Shown here: one piece after another, positions 36,346-43,998 of the stretch
Position numbering within the stretch: the first letter of the stretch is position 1
Layout of the letters: every line of letters starts with the position of its first letter
From: Mucilaginibacter gotjawali
GTDB taxonomy: Bacteria; Bacteroidota; Bacteroidia; Sphingobacteriales; Sphingobacteriaceae
DNA: 64,000 nucleotides
Reading direction: 5' to 3'
Assembly: GCF_002355435.1 (NCBI RefSeq)
Contig: NZ_AP017313.1
Coordinates: 372,001 to 436,000 of the forward strand
Position numbers and translations under genes: made by a program
The notes under the pieces: model-generated
Seen by the model: only the letters and a program-made list of their open reading frames with translations
What the model was told of the DNA's origin: nothing
Database searches by the model: none

Positions 36346-38238
36346 ATGAAAAAAGTATTTCTTTTGTCCATCTGTTGTTTCATGGCGTCCATTTCTTTCG
36401 CCCAAAATAACAAAGGCACTTTGGCTATTATTCCCGAACCTGTAAGCGTAGTAACAAGGGACGGCGAATTTATACTGCCTAAACATATTTTAATTGAAGC
36501 CGGTTCGCAGTCGGAGGAAAAATTGGTGTCCACTTTTTTGCGGAACAAGCTGACAACCGCAACCGGTTTTGCAGTTACCGTAAGAAATGCGTTTTCGGCC
36601 CCGGCGACTATTAAATTACAGTTAAATACCACAAACGATGCGGTACTTGGTAAAGAAGGATATTTGTTATCAGTTGGCAAAAAAGGAATCATCATAAAGG
36701 CAAACACTGCAGCCGGCTTGTTTTACGGCGCACAGACACTGTTGCAATTGTTCCCGAAAGAGATCGAAAGCCTGGAAGCTGTTCCTAATTTTACATGGAC
36801 TGCTCCTTTGGTAGATATAAAGGATTACCCGCGTTTTGGCTGGAGAGGATTGATGCTGGATGTTTCGCGGCATTTTTTTACCAAAGAAGAAGTGGAGCAG
36901 TATATCGACCAGATGGCGCGTTATAAATTTAACCTGCTGCACATGCACCTTACTGATGATGAAGGCTGGCGCGTTGAAATAAAAAGCCTGCCGCGTTTAA
37001 CCACCGTGGGCGCTTATAACGTTAAAAAGATCGGGCATTTTGGCGATTTCTCTCAACCCCAACCTGACGAGCCGCGCACTTACGGTGGTTTTTACACCCA
37101 GGAGGATATAAAAGAACTGGTACAATATGCCAAAGACCGCTTTATGAATATTATGCCCGAAATTGACGTGCCCGGACATAGCATGGCGGCAGTGGTTTCG
37201 TATCCTGAACTATCTTGCACCCCTGGTGCAGATAAATTTGTGGTACGCTCGGGCGAGGACCAGCAAACGGATAATACCTTGAATCCATCCAGCGAAAAAA
37301 CTTATGCCTTTTTAGATAAGGTAGTAACTGAAGTAGCCAAATTGTTCCCATTTGGTTATATGCACATGGGAGGTGATGAGTGCAACAAGGAATACTGGCA
37401 AAAAAGCGATTCGGTTACTGCATTGATGAAACGCGAAAACCTGAAAACCTACGAAGAGGTGCAAAGCTATTTTGAAAAACGTTTGGAAAAAATAGTAGAG
37501 TCAAAAGGTAAAAAGTTTATGGGCTGGGATGAGATTATTGAAGGTGGTTTAGGCCCCAATGCAGCCGTAATGAGCTGGCGTGGCATACAGGGCGGTATTA
37601 CCGCTGCCAGACTGGGCCATGAAGTAGTAATGAGCCCTACCACCTTTGCTTATCTTGACTATATGCAAAGCGACCGCGTAATGGAGCCGCATGTATATGC
37701 TACCCTTCGTTTAAACAAAACCTACGAATTTGAGCCGGTGCCCGACAGTGTTGATGCCAAATTGATCCTGGGCGGACAAGCCAACCTGTGGACAGAGCAG
37801 GTATTCAATTTCAGGCAGGTGGATTATATGACCTGGCCGCGCGGCTTCGCCATTGCTGAATCGGTATGGTCGCCAAAGGATAAGAAAAACTGGAACAATT
37901 TTTACCCGAGGGTGGAGAAGCATTTTGGCAGGCTTGACGAAGCAGAGATAAAATATGCGCCAAGCGTTTACGACCCAAGCTTTGAGCCCCGGCTAACCCC
38001 GGATAATAAAATGATCATCGAGCTGACCAATGAGCTGCCGGGCCTGGATATTTATTACAGTTTTGATAACTCGTATCCCGACAGGTTTTATCCTAAATAT
38101 ACCGCACCGTTATTAGTGCCCGAGGATGCTACCCAGTTAAAGGTGATCACTTACCGCGGCAACAAACCCGTTGGCCGCATGGTGACTATGCCGATTGCAG
38201 AACTGCAAACGAGGGTGCAAAGAAGCCAGAAACATTAA
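36346..38238 (+). CDS. Glycoside hydrolase family 20 beta-N-acetylhexosaminidase
   Basis: 630 residues with a signal peptide ending at SFAQ (residue 20). An N-terminal GH20b-type domain precedes the catalytic TIM barrel (FGWRGLMLDVSRHFF near residue 165; HLTDDEGWRVEI near 201). The catalytic Asp-Glu pair is in MHMGGDEC (D344, E345). WTEQVFN and a C-terminal chitobiase-type beta domain follow. It releases terminal GlcNAc or GalNAc from chitin oligomers or glycans by substrate-assisted catalysis. It is monocistronic, with a very strong terminator downstream. Confidence 0.94.
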   Translation: MKKVFLLSICCFMASISFAQNNKGTLAIIPEPVSVVTRDGEFILPKHILIEAGSQSEEKLVSTFLRNKLTTATGFAVTVRNAFSAPATIKLQLNTTNDAVLGKEGYLLSVGKKGIIIKANTAAGLFYGAQTLLQLFPKEIESLEAVPNFTWTAPLVDIKDYPRFGWRGLMLDVSRHFFTKEEVEQYIDQMARYKFNLLHMHLTDDEGWRVEIKSLPRLTTVGAYNVKKIGHFGDFSQPQPDEPRTYGGFYTQEDIKELVQYAKDRFMNIMPEIDVPGHSMAAVVSYPELSCTPGADKFVVRSGEDQQTDNTLNPSSEKTYAFLDKVVTEVAKLFPFGYMHMGGDECNKEYWQKSDSVTALMKRENLKTYEEVQSYFEKRLEKIVESKGKKFMGWDEIIEGGLGPNAAVMSWRGIQGGITAARLGHEVVMSPTTFAYLDYMQSDRVMEPHVYATLRLNKTYEFEPVPDSVDAKLILGGQANLWTEQVFNFRQVDYMTWPRGFAIAESVWSPKDKKNWNNFYPRVEKHFGRLDEAEIKYAPSVYDPSFEPRLTPDNKMIIELTNELPGLDIYYSFDNSYPDRFYPKYTAPLLVPEDATQLKVITYRGNKPVGRMVTMPIAELQTRVQRSQKH

Positions 38239-38251
38239 TTTTGTCACTTAA

Positions 38252-38286
38252 TTTGTCATTGCGGGCAAGCTGCCCGCAATGACAAA
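38252..38286. terminator. Bidirectional terminator, 16-bp perfect stem
   Basis: TTTGTCATTGCGGGCA (38252-38267) pairs perfectly with 38271-38286 around a 3-nt loop and ends in A/T runs on both sides. It separates the convergent GH20 and IlvN-like genes. The GTCATTGCGGGC word is also typical of dispersed palindromes in this group. Confidence 0.85.
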
Positions 38287-38319
38287 AATAAAACATAGAA
38301 ACCGTTAAAACATCCGGGA

Positions 38320-38829
38320 TCACAGTGTTTCAAACGGAACAAGGCTTTCTTCGATGATCAAACCGCTTTTACAAAAGCCCAGTAAATGCGGGCCTTCCAG
38401 CTTTGCATAAAGTGTGGCCAGGTCGTGGTCGCTGCCGGTTTTACTGATCATGAAGGTGTCGGGTCCAATGCTACTCAGCTGGGCGCCGTACGTGCCGAGC
38501 AATTGCCAGATGCTGTTATTTAACGCGGTAGCTGCCATGCGGTAAAAGCCGTTTTTTTTGAGCTGGTGGCTGGTGTCATAAGTGGTTATCGCGTATACTT
38601 CGATGATCTTTTTCAGCCTTTCAGTAAAAGGCAGCAGTTCATTTTCAGGAACGACAGCTTCCAGCGTTAGCAATACCAGGTCGCTGATGTCTGTCCGGGC
38701 TACGTTGAGGCTTTTTATTTCAAAGTTTTTCCGGTTGAAATAAACAAGGATTTGGCCGAGGAGACCTTTTTTGTCTTCAGCATAAATGGCGAAAATGGTT
38801 TGCTGGTGCTGTTTGGATAACTTTTTCAT
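38320..38829 (-). CDS. ACT-domain protein, acetolactate synthase small-subunit (IlvN)-like
   Basis: 169 residues. An N-terminal ACT domain (TIFAIYAEDKKGLLGQIL, then FEIKSLNVARTD) and a second alpha/beta half (TALNNSIWQLLGTYGAQLSSIG) match the architecture of the acetolactate synthase regulatory subunit, which binds valine or leucine and gives feedback control of the catalytic IlvB subunit. Unusually, it is not beside ilvB or ilvC. It is preceded by a branched-chain leader peptide and terminator (38842-38997), which strongly supports a branched-chain amino-acid role. ilvE lies 2.6 kb away. It may be a second IlvN or a stand-alone regulator. Confidence 0.8.
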   Translation of the reverse strand: MKKLSKQHQQTIFAIYAEDKKGLLGQILVYFNRKNFEIKSLNVARTDISDLVLLTLEAVVPENELLPFTERLKKIIEVYAITTYDTSHQLKKNGFYRMAATALNNSIWQLLGTYGAQLSSIGPDTFMISKTGSDHDLATLYAKLEGPHLLGFCKSGLIIEESLVPFETL

Positions 38830-38841
38830 GATTTTAAGATT

Positions 38842-38873
38842 AAAAAAAAGCCCCCCGGTATTTCCGGAGGGCT
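38842..38873 (-). promoter_or_regulatory. Attenuator terminator upstream of IlvN-like gene
   Basis: On the minus strand AGCCCTCCGG, a 5-nt loop and CCGGGGGGCT form a 10-bp stem with one G-U pair, followed by eight Ts. It ends 12 nt before the ATG of the IlvN-like gene and 31 nt after the leader-peptide stop. The leader ORF end (CCGGGGG, 38913-38919) can pair with CCCTCCGG, the left arm of this stem, giving a mutually exclusive antiterminator of 7 bp. This is the arrangement of ribosome-controlled attenuation. Confidence 0.85.
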
Positions 38874-38904
38874 GAATATTGCTGGTAAATTTTTGACAAT
38901 AGGA

Positions 38905-38997
38905 TCAGGACACCCCCGGTAGTATGGGAATAATGAGAAGGACAACGACAATAATTATTGCGCTTGAAATGCGGGTATATAGTTTATTGGTTGCCAT
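38905..38997 (-). CDS. Branched-chain amino-acid leader peptide (IlvL-like)
   Basis: A 30-codon ORF (ATG at 38997, TGA at 38905). Residues 14-26 read IIIVVVLLIIPIL: twelve of thirteen are Ile, Val or Leu. The last codons (Leu-Pro-Gly-Val-Ser) overlap CCGGGGG, the segment that can form an antiterminator. When charged Ile, Val or Leu tRNA is scarce, the ribosome would stall upstream and leave this segment free; otherwise it reaches the stop, covers it, and the terminator forms. The peptide closely resembles the E. coli ilv operon leader in composition and layout, though not in origin. A short membrane protein is the alternative, but the terminator placement argues for a leader. Confidence 0.82.
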   Translation of the reverse strand: MATNKLYTRISSAIIIVVVLLIIPILPGVS

Positions 38998-39005
38998 GCA
39001 GTGTT

Positions 39006-39035
39006 GCAAGGTAGTAATTTTATAAGTACCGCAAA
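39006..39035 (-). promoter_or_regulatory. Possible promoter of the leader/IlvN-like transcript
   Basis: On the minus strand TTTG, 18 bases, then TACCTTGC approximates the Bacteroidota TTTG/TAnnTTTG promoter. Transcription would start a few bases before the leader ATG. The -7 match is imperfect. Confidence 0.35.
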
Positions 39036-39094
39036 AATGGTTTGCTGAAAATTTATGATGGTGAGTTACTCGTTCCTTTAAATGCGGGTACGCT

Positions 39095-39250
39095 TTATTT
39101 TGAAGGGCGCGGTGCCGGATACTTCTTTTTGTTGATTTGGAGGGTTTTTACCCGGGAGGGTTTAGGTTTTGTACTTGCAGCAGCAGCAATTGGTTGCTGT
39201 TGTGCGGCATTATCCTGGTAGGCCAGGGGGATCCATTCGGGCTTTAGCAT
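39095..39250 (-). CDS. Small hypothetical basic protein
   Basis: From an internal ATG this gives 51 residues (LKPEWIPLAYQDN, then an Ala/Gln-rich stretch and a basic Pro/Lys-rich end KKKYPAPRPSK). An ATG 16 codons upstream is also open. It is not recognised, and composition alone cannot prove it is expressed. It lies between the leader peptide and clpS. The remaining 39300-39615 gap shows nothing else. Confidence 0.35.
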   Translation of the reverse strand: MLKPEWIPLAYQDNAAQQQPIAAAASTKPKPSRVKTLQINKKKYPAPRPSK

Positions 39251-39615
39251 ATTAAAATCGGTAAAAATGTTATTTTTTGCCTCAAACCTGCGGGTCAAAT
39301 ATAGGGAAAAACAGGCCCTGTTATGCGGAAATCATCTTTGTTTTATGCCCGATAAAAATTAAACCTATTGATTTACAATTTATTAATATTGTTTACAGTC
39401 GTTCCCGGGTGTTCACCTTTGTTCTTATTTTACAGGAGGAACAGCAAAGCTTTGCCAAATATAACGTCACACCAATGCCTGTTAATGTGTCCGGCCAGGC
39501 TGTGTCATTACGATACACCTGAAACTGCTGCCGGTATATAGAAAACCTTGTTTAATGACCAATGAGCACATTTTTGCCGTTTTATTATAGATTTTGAGTA
39601 AATTCGCAGTTACAT

Positions 39616-39897
39616 ATGTCAACCGAAGTACAGGAAGAAACATTTACCCTGGAGGAATTGCTGGTAAGCCTGAAGGAGCTTCACCGCCTCATTTTATGGA
39701 ACGATGATGTTAACACGTTCGATCATGTGATCTTTTGCATGATGAAATACCTCGATTACTCAGAAAACCAATCCGAAAAGATAGCCTGGAAGGTACATAA
39801 TGAAGGCAAGTGCGCCGTGCTGGAAGGTTCGTTTACCGAGGTAGAAGTATACCGCAAGATTTTACAGCAAGAGGGATTGACGGTGAGTGTAGAGTAG
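39616..39897 (+). CDS. clpS: ATP-dependent Clp protease adaptor ClpS
   Basis: 93 residues. The ClpS core is intact: LILWNDDVNTFDHVIFCMMKYL (the NDD..TF hallmark near 29-35), AWKVHNEGKCAVLEGSFTEVEVYRKILQQEGLTVSVE. It delivers N-degron substrates to ClpAP or ClpCP. It is monocistronic; an IS4-family element is inserted 30 bp downstream. Confidence 0.95.
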   Translation: MSTEVQEETFTLEELLVSLKELHRLILWNDDVNTFDHVIFCMMKYLDYSENQSEKIAWKVHNEGKCAVLEGSFTEVEVYRKILQQEGLTVSVE

Positions 39898-39924
39898 AAT
39901 TTGAGGTCCATGGCTCATCATGGG

Positions 39925-41313
39925 TGTCCGGTAGAAAGTTTAAACTTACAAAAAAAGCATGTTTAAATGATTGAGACACGTTTTAAAAGTTGATTTTGAC
40001 TGGGAAAAAGTATCTAAATCGGGAATAAAAGGTTAGCTTGCGGGCTTGCTTTTAGCTTTAGTCGAACCGTAATCTCTCTAATGTCATTAACGATATAGGA
40101 TAGGCTATGGTAATGCATTAAGCAAATGCGAATCAGGTTTACGAAATTAGAAAAGCCATGTACAGTTTTACTGATGCATCTTCTGATGACTTCCAGCAGT
40201 AAAAAAGCGATCATGGCGATGTATATCTGAGACTTACAAGCATTTTCGGATGTGCCTAAAAAGGTTTTAATCTGTAAGTTCTGTTTCATTCCCTTAAAAA
40301 ACAGTTCAATATTCCAGCGAGATTTATAAATCAGACTTATCGTCTCAGCAGACCACTCTAAATTAGCTGTTAACAGGTCTATCTCACGATTATTTATGCT
40401 GTCATAAGCCACTACTCTCCGCATTTTACAAGTGCCCAAGCCGGTAGTGCGCGCCTTTTCCCCTGTGATCTGGATGATCTGATCAGAAATGATGATTGTG
40501 TTTTCCCCGGATATTACAGGCCGATCTTCCAGCACCTGGTAACTTATTTTTTCTTTCAGGCGGGTAACAAAGTCGCCATTGTTATCAATACGATCTTTAA
40601 AAAAGGCAAAATCAAGGTACCCTCTGTCATATACCAAAATACTTTGGTAGCTTGTTTTGAGGTGAGATAGAGCCTTCCTGTCATCTGTCTTAGCATCGGT
40701 GATATAGACCATTTCCGGTATTTGGCTTGCCAGGTCGAAGCTCACATGTGCCTTGATCCCGCCTTTTGCTGTCCGGAATTTTGCCCATTTAATCAGGTTT
40801 AGGCATACGGTCATCGTGGTGGAATCTATCAACTTTACTGAGCGCCCTTTAATCTCTTCAATGATCTTATAATGCTCGCTTTTTGAAAACAATCCTTTGT
40901 AGTAAGTTATTAATTCGGAGAACAATAACTCATATACTTGATAGTTACGCTCTGCATTCCCATCCGACATTGTGGAACGGGCCGGAGATTGTTTTAAGCC
41001 AAGTTCTTTTAGGAACAATGTGTTTACATTCATGCCTAAAGTGATGTCCCGGAGACTATAACAGCCGTTCAGCTGTCCGAAAAGCATAGCAATTAGCTGA
41101 CTTTCTGTATTATAGCGCCTAAAGCCATCATCGGAAGAATTCTTATTAATACACTTACTTAATATTGTAGAAGGAATTAAGCCGAGGATTTGGCTAAACA
41201 AACACTTGTCATTACTTTTACTTCTGTGAATTGAGCTCATTGGATTGTTTTAAATGTGGTAATTCAAAACTAATCTTTTGAGCTCTTTTCTTTAAACTTT
41301 TTTCTACCGGACA
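39925..41313 (-). mobile_element. IS4-family insertion sequence, intact
   Basis: Inverted repeats begin TGTCCGGTAGAAA at 39925 and at the complementary right end (41301-41313), followed by AGTTTAAA with a short length difference. About 1.39 kb, with one transposase gene on the minus strand. Both flanks carry ATGGCTCAT words of a dispersed repeat. No clear target duplication was found. Confidence 0.82.
40014..41240 (-). CDS. IS4-family DDE transposase
   Basis: 408 residues. An N-terminal DUF4372-type region (FSQILGLIPSTILSKCI, then DGFRRYNTESQLIAMLFGQLNG) precedes the catalytic domain: the first Asp in KLIDSTTMTVCL, the second in VYDRGYLDFAFFKDR, and the Glu in YKSRWNIELFFKGMKQNL (the Y-(2)-R-(3)-E-(6)-K signature of IS4). 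The frame is full length, so it is likely functional. Confidence 0.93.
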   Translation of the reverse strand: MSSIHRSKSNDKCLFSQILGLIPSTILSKCINKNSSDDGFRRYNTESQLIAMLFGQLNGCYSLRDITLGMNVNTLFLKELGLKQSPARSTMSDGNAERNYQVYELLFSELITYYKGLFSKSEHYKIIEEIKGRSVKLIDSTTMTVCLNLIKWAKFRTAKGGIKAHVSFDLASQIPEMVYITDAKTDDRKALSHLKTSYQSILVYDRGYLDFAFFKDRIDNNGDFVTRLKEKISYQVLEDRPVISGENTIIISDQIIQITGEKARTTGLGTCKMRRVVAYDSINNREIDLLTANLEWSAETISLIYKSRWNIELFFKGMKQNLQIKTFLGTSENACKSQIYIAMIAFLLLEVIRRCISKTVHGFSNFVNLIRICLMHYHSLSYIVNDIREITVRLKLKASPQANLLFPI

Positions 41314-41402
41314 GTAGTGATGGCTCATGGTCGATGGTACATGGAAGAAAATATACATTCTGAGATGCACCTTATACTCATACGGTGAATCCATTAATTA
41401 AT

Positions 41403-41436
41403 AAAAAGCGCCTTTAGAAGACTAAAGGCGCTTTTT
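41403..41436. terminator. Terminator of ilvE
   Basis: A 15-bp perfect stem, AAAAAGCGCCTTTAG with its complement, around a 4-nt loop, so Ts follow on either strand. It lies 18 bp after the ilvE stop (minus strand). It may also block read-through from the IS side. Confidence 0.85.
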
Positions 41437-41453
41437 CGATATTATTAAGAAAC

Positions 41454-42518
41454 TTAAACGAGATAATTCCAGCCATGGGTATCCGCAACCCTACCATATT
41501 TTATAGCATCCAGTTCCTTTAAAACCTTTTGCGAGAACTCCCTTTCTTTTGGGTCGATCAGGAAATATTCTTCGCCATTATAGCTGATTGAACCCACAGG
41601 AGCAATGGTAGCAGCAGTGCCTGCCCCAAAAGCATCGGTTAATTTGCCTGTTTTGGCGCCTTCAATAATTTCGGCAACGGATATGCGGCGCTCCTCAACC
41701 GGCATGCCCCATTCGCGGGCAAGTGTTAAAACAGTATCGCGGGTAACGCCATCCAAAATGGTATCGCGGGTTGATGGGGTGATCAGTACGCCATCCAGCA
41801 CAAACATTACATTGGCGGCTCCCATTTCTTCTACATACTCGTGGTTTTTGGCATCGGTCCAGATTACCTGGTCAAAACCTTGTTCTGTTGCACGTTTTCC
41901 GGCAAGCATGGCGCCCCCGTAGTTGCCCGATGATTTGGCATAACCCATACCGCCTTCAGCAGCCCGGGTAAAAAATGTCTCCACTTTTACGCGTAGGGTT
42001 TTTGAAAAATACGGGCCGACAGGACCCAGCAAAACCATAAATTTATAAGTGCTTGACGGTTGTACCCCCAAAAAAGGATCAGTAGCGAACATAAACGGGC
42101 GGATATACATCGAGTGATGTGCTTTTGAGGGAACCCAATCGCGGTCGACGTCCACTACTGCAGCAATACTTTGTACAAAAATTTCTTCTGGAAGTTGTGG
42201 CATGCACAACCGCTCTGCCGATTTATTAAAACGGGCGGCGTTTTTATCGGGGCGGAAAACAGATACCTGTCCGTCAGCATGTTTGTAGGCTTTTATACCT
42301 TCAAAGAATGATTGACCGTAGTGTAAAGCAGAAATAGCCGGGCTAAAAGAGACCTCGCCATAAGGGACTATCTGAAAATTCTTCCATTCTCCATTTTCGT
42401 AATCGGCCACAAACATGTGGTCGGAAAATGTTTTACCAAATTGTAAATTGTTAAAATCCGTTTCTTGCAAACGGGAGTGGTTTGTTTTGGTGATCTTAAT
42501 GTCCAGCGTCTCAGTCAT
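41454..42518 (-). CDS. ilvE: Branched-chain amino-acid aminotransferase
   Basis: 354 residues, the length of class IIb branched-chain aminotransferases. The PLP lysine is in GYAKSSGNYGG (K195). HYGQSFFEGIKAY, YIRPFMFAT, EEMGAANVMFVLDG and FGAGTAATIAP are all conserved. It transfers amino groups between glutamate and the keto acids of Leu, Ile and Val. It is monocistronic. With the IlvN-like ACT gene 2.6 kb away it points to a branched-chain theme in this neighbourhood. Confidence 0.94.
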   Translation of the reverse strand: MTETLDIKITKTNHSRLQETDFNNLQFGKTFSDHMFVADYENGEWKNFQIVPYGEVSFSPAISALHYGQSFFEGIKAYKHADGQVSVFRPDKNAARFNKSAERLCMPQLPEEIFVQSIAAVVDVDRDWVPSKAHHSMYIRPFMFATDPFLGVQPSSTYKFMVLLGPVGPYFSKTLRVKVETFFTRAAEGGMGYAKSSGNYGGAMLAGKRATEQGFDQVIWTDAKNHEYVEEMGAANVMFVLDGVLITPSTRDTILDGVTRDTVLTLAREWGMPVEERRISVAEIIEGAKTGKLTDAFGAGTAATIAPVGSISYNGEEYFLIDPKEREFSQKVLKELDAIKYGRVADTHGWNYLV

Positions 42519-42573
42519 GGCCTTTGATTATTAGAATTCGAAAAATGGCAATATAGCGATTTTTCCTCGTTCA

Positions 42574-42679
42574 TGGCTCATAGTTCATCGTTCATGGCTG
42601 TTTTTTTACATAAATAATATACTAAAGCTTTATAATAATAGATTCCGGCCATGAACTATCAACCATGAACTATGAGCCA
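42574..42679. repeat. Imperfect hairpin of ATGAACTATGAGCCA units
   Basis: TGGCTCATAGTTCAT (42574-42588) is the exact complement of 42665-42679, with further GTTCATGGC/GCCATGAAC pairs inside. It lies upstream of ilvE and abuts the 59-bp duplication. The same ATGGCTCAT word flanks the IS4 element. Confidence 0.65.
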
Positions 42680-42688
42680 GCAATTTTC

Positions 42689-42747
42689 TCCACCCAACCT
42701 TTTCCCCATTCATCAATTTCCTGTTCGGTCCATAATTCAGGGTAAAA
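42689..42747. repeat. 59-bp direct repeat, copy A (displaced TDO gene tail)
   Basis: Identical over 59 bp to 44017-44075, which encodes the C-terminus of the tryptophan dioxygenase gene. On the minus strand copy A reads FYPELWTEQEIDEWGKGWV and then its own ending (EKIAGS, stop). A weakly similar stretch just upstream (KKRP) suggests a decayed gene tail rather than a random duplication. Together with copy B it brackets the toxin-antitoxin pair and a secreted protein. Confidence 0.85.
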
Positions 42748-42859
42748 GGGCCTTTTTTTGAAAAAGGTGAGATAGTGTTTTGCGAATTGATGCCATAACT
42801 GACTTGAATATTGTACAATATATTTTGTAAATTTGTGATACACATGGCGCATTAAGACT

Positions 42860-43089
42860 ATGAAAAAAAAAATATCGAAGCATTCAATAAGCCTCGTCCT
42901 TTATTTTCCGGGCTTAAATCATATTCTGTTGGTGAAATATTAGCGGCCGGTGGCACTACTGCCTTCGCTAATAAGATGGGGAAAAGTGCTGAGGGATTAG
43001 AAGATGCTTTAAAAAAATTACCAAAAGAAGCATTCCTTACAGAAGAAGAGTTTTCAGAAGCGATGAAAACATTGAATGAAAACAAATGA
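42860..43089 (+). pseudogene. Antitoxin gene with one-base slip in an A10 tract
   Basis: An ATG at 42860 is followed at once by ten As. In that frame translation stops at 42942. If the run had eleven As, a 76-residue protein results (NIEAFNKPRPLFSGLK, then SYSVGEILAAGGTTAFANKMGKS, then a Glu-rich end) whose TGA overlaps the PIN toxin ATG. Position, size and overlap are those of an antitoxin. No other start codon fits the body frame. Sequencing error, mutation or transcriptional slippage on the A run could explain it. The protein family is not recognised. Confidence 0.7.
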
Positions 43090-43538
43090 ACCTATTGCTT
43101 GATACAAACATTCTTATTTATCTTATTAAAGATCCAAGCAGTCAATTGCTTGAAAATGTTATAAATCCCAATAAAGAGAATATTCTTGTATCTGTAATTT
43201 CGATTGGCGAATTAAAATCCATTGCATTACAGAATAACTGGGGCGTTAGAAAATTACAAACAGTTGAAACAGTTTTAGATAAAGTTTCGATAGTTGAAGT
43301 GAGCGAAAGTTTGATAAACACTTACGCTGAAATTGACGCCTTTTCACAACGACGGAATCCATCATATACTGATTATCCATTTAGCACACCGCGAAACATG
43401 GGTAAAAATGATTTGTGGATAGCGTCAACAGCAGCATTACTCGGTTTGAAAGTGGTAACTACCGATGCTGACTTTAATCATTTACACCAGATATTTATAG
43501 AAGTACAAACTGTGAAACCCGACTTATTTAGAAGTTGA
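43086..43538 (+). CDS. PIN-domain toxin (VapC-like)
   Basis: 150 residues. The PIN acidic residues are present: Asp6 in LLLDTNILIYL, Glu42 in ISIGELKSIAL, Asp109 in GKNDLWIASTAALLG and Asp127/129 in TTDADFNHL. VapC toxins are Mg-dependent RNases. The start overlaps the antitoxin stop (ATGA), so the pair is translationally coupled. It lies in a segment flanked by 59-bp direct repeats, consistent with acquisition by transfer. Confidence 0.9.
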   Translation: MNLLLDTNILIYLIKDPSSQLLENVINPNKENILVSVISIGELKSIALQNNWGVRKLQTVETVLDKVSIVEVSESLINTYAEIDAFSQRRNPSYTDYPFSTPRNMGKNDLWIASTAALLGLKVVTTDADFNHLHQIFIEVQTVKPDLFRS

Positions 43539-43575
43539 GATTTTTTGTTCATATTTTAGAAATGAACCTTGTCAT

Positions 43576-43998
43576 ATGAAATTAGTTTTAGCAATAATTC
43601 TTTTTTTTACGTTCGGATTAATTAATGATCAGGTACCGAATCCCCGTTTATTTAAGTTAACAACCTTTAAAAACGTGCCGGATGATATGACAGGTTGCGG
43701 TGATGATTGTTATTTGTCAGCAAAAGATGAAAAACGGGATGTGCTTATTTGCAGAACCGACTATGCCGGTGCCCTCATCCACGTTAACAATAAGGCCGTT
43801 TTGTTAAAGGCAGATCAAACGGTAAAACATGATAAAGACGAAGAGATTTACACATCCGGTAAATACATCTTAAGCCTGAAAATGATCTATAAAAAACAAG
43901 ATGGTGACGAAGATTATGCATTTAAAGGCATCCTGACAATTAAATGGGGCGAAAAAATTTTATGCCAGCAAAAAGTAACTGGCGAGGGTGGTTGTTAA
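43576..43998 (+). CDS. Hypothetical secreted protein with four cysteines
   Basis: 140 residues, not recognised. The N-terminus is a signal peptide (LVLAIILFFTFGLIN). The mature part has Cys in DDMTGCGDDCYLS, VLICRTDYAG and KILCQQ, then ends GEGGC. Probably exported and disulfide-stabilised. It ends in the same TTAA as the convergent dioxygenase gene, so the two stop codons overlap. It may be cargo of the small island with the toxin-antitoxin pair. Confidence 0.7.
   Translation: MKLVLAIILFFTFGLINDQVPNPRLFKLTTFKNVPDDMTGCGDDCYLSAKDEKRDVLICRTDYAGALIHVNNKAVLLKADQTVKHDKDEEIYTSGKYILSLKMIYKKQDGDEDYAFKGILTIKWGEKILCQQKVTGEGGC

Noticed and set aside
39006..39035. Leader peptide as an ordinary single-helix membrane protein
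   Set aside because: Possible, but the terminator immediately before the ACT gene and the pairing of the leader end with the terminator arm favour attenuation.
39277..39522. Plus-strand 81-codon frame before clpS
   Set aside because: No start context or family features; overlaps the minus-strand small frame and is low in coding character.
42630..42852. Complete small protein gene around the displaced TDO tail
   Set aside because: Only the 59-bp repeat part resembles protein; the upstream codons look like decayed or random sequence, so it is treated as a remnant.
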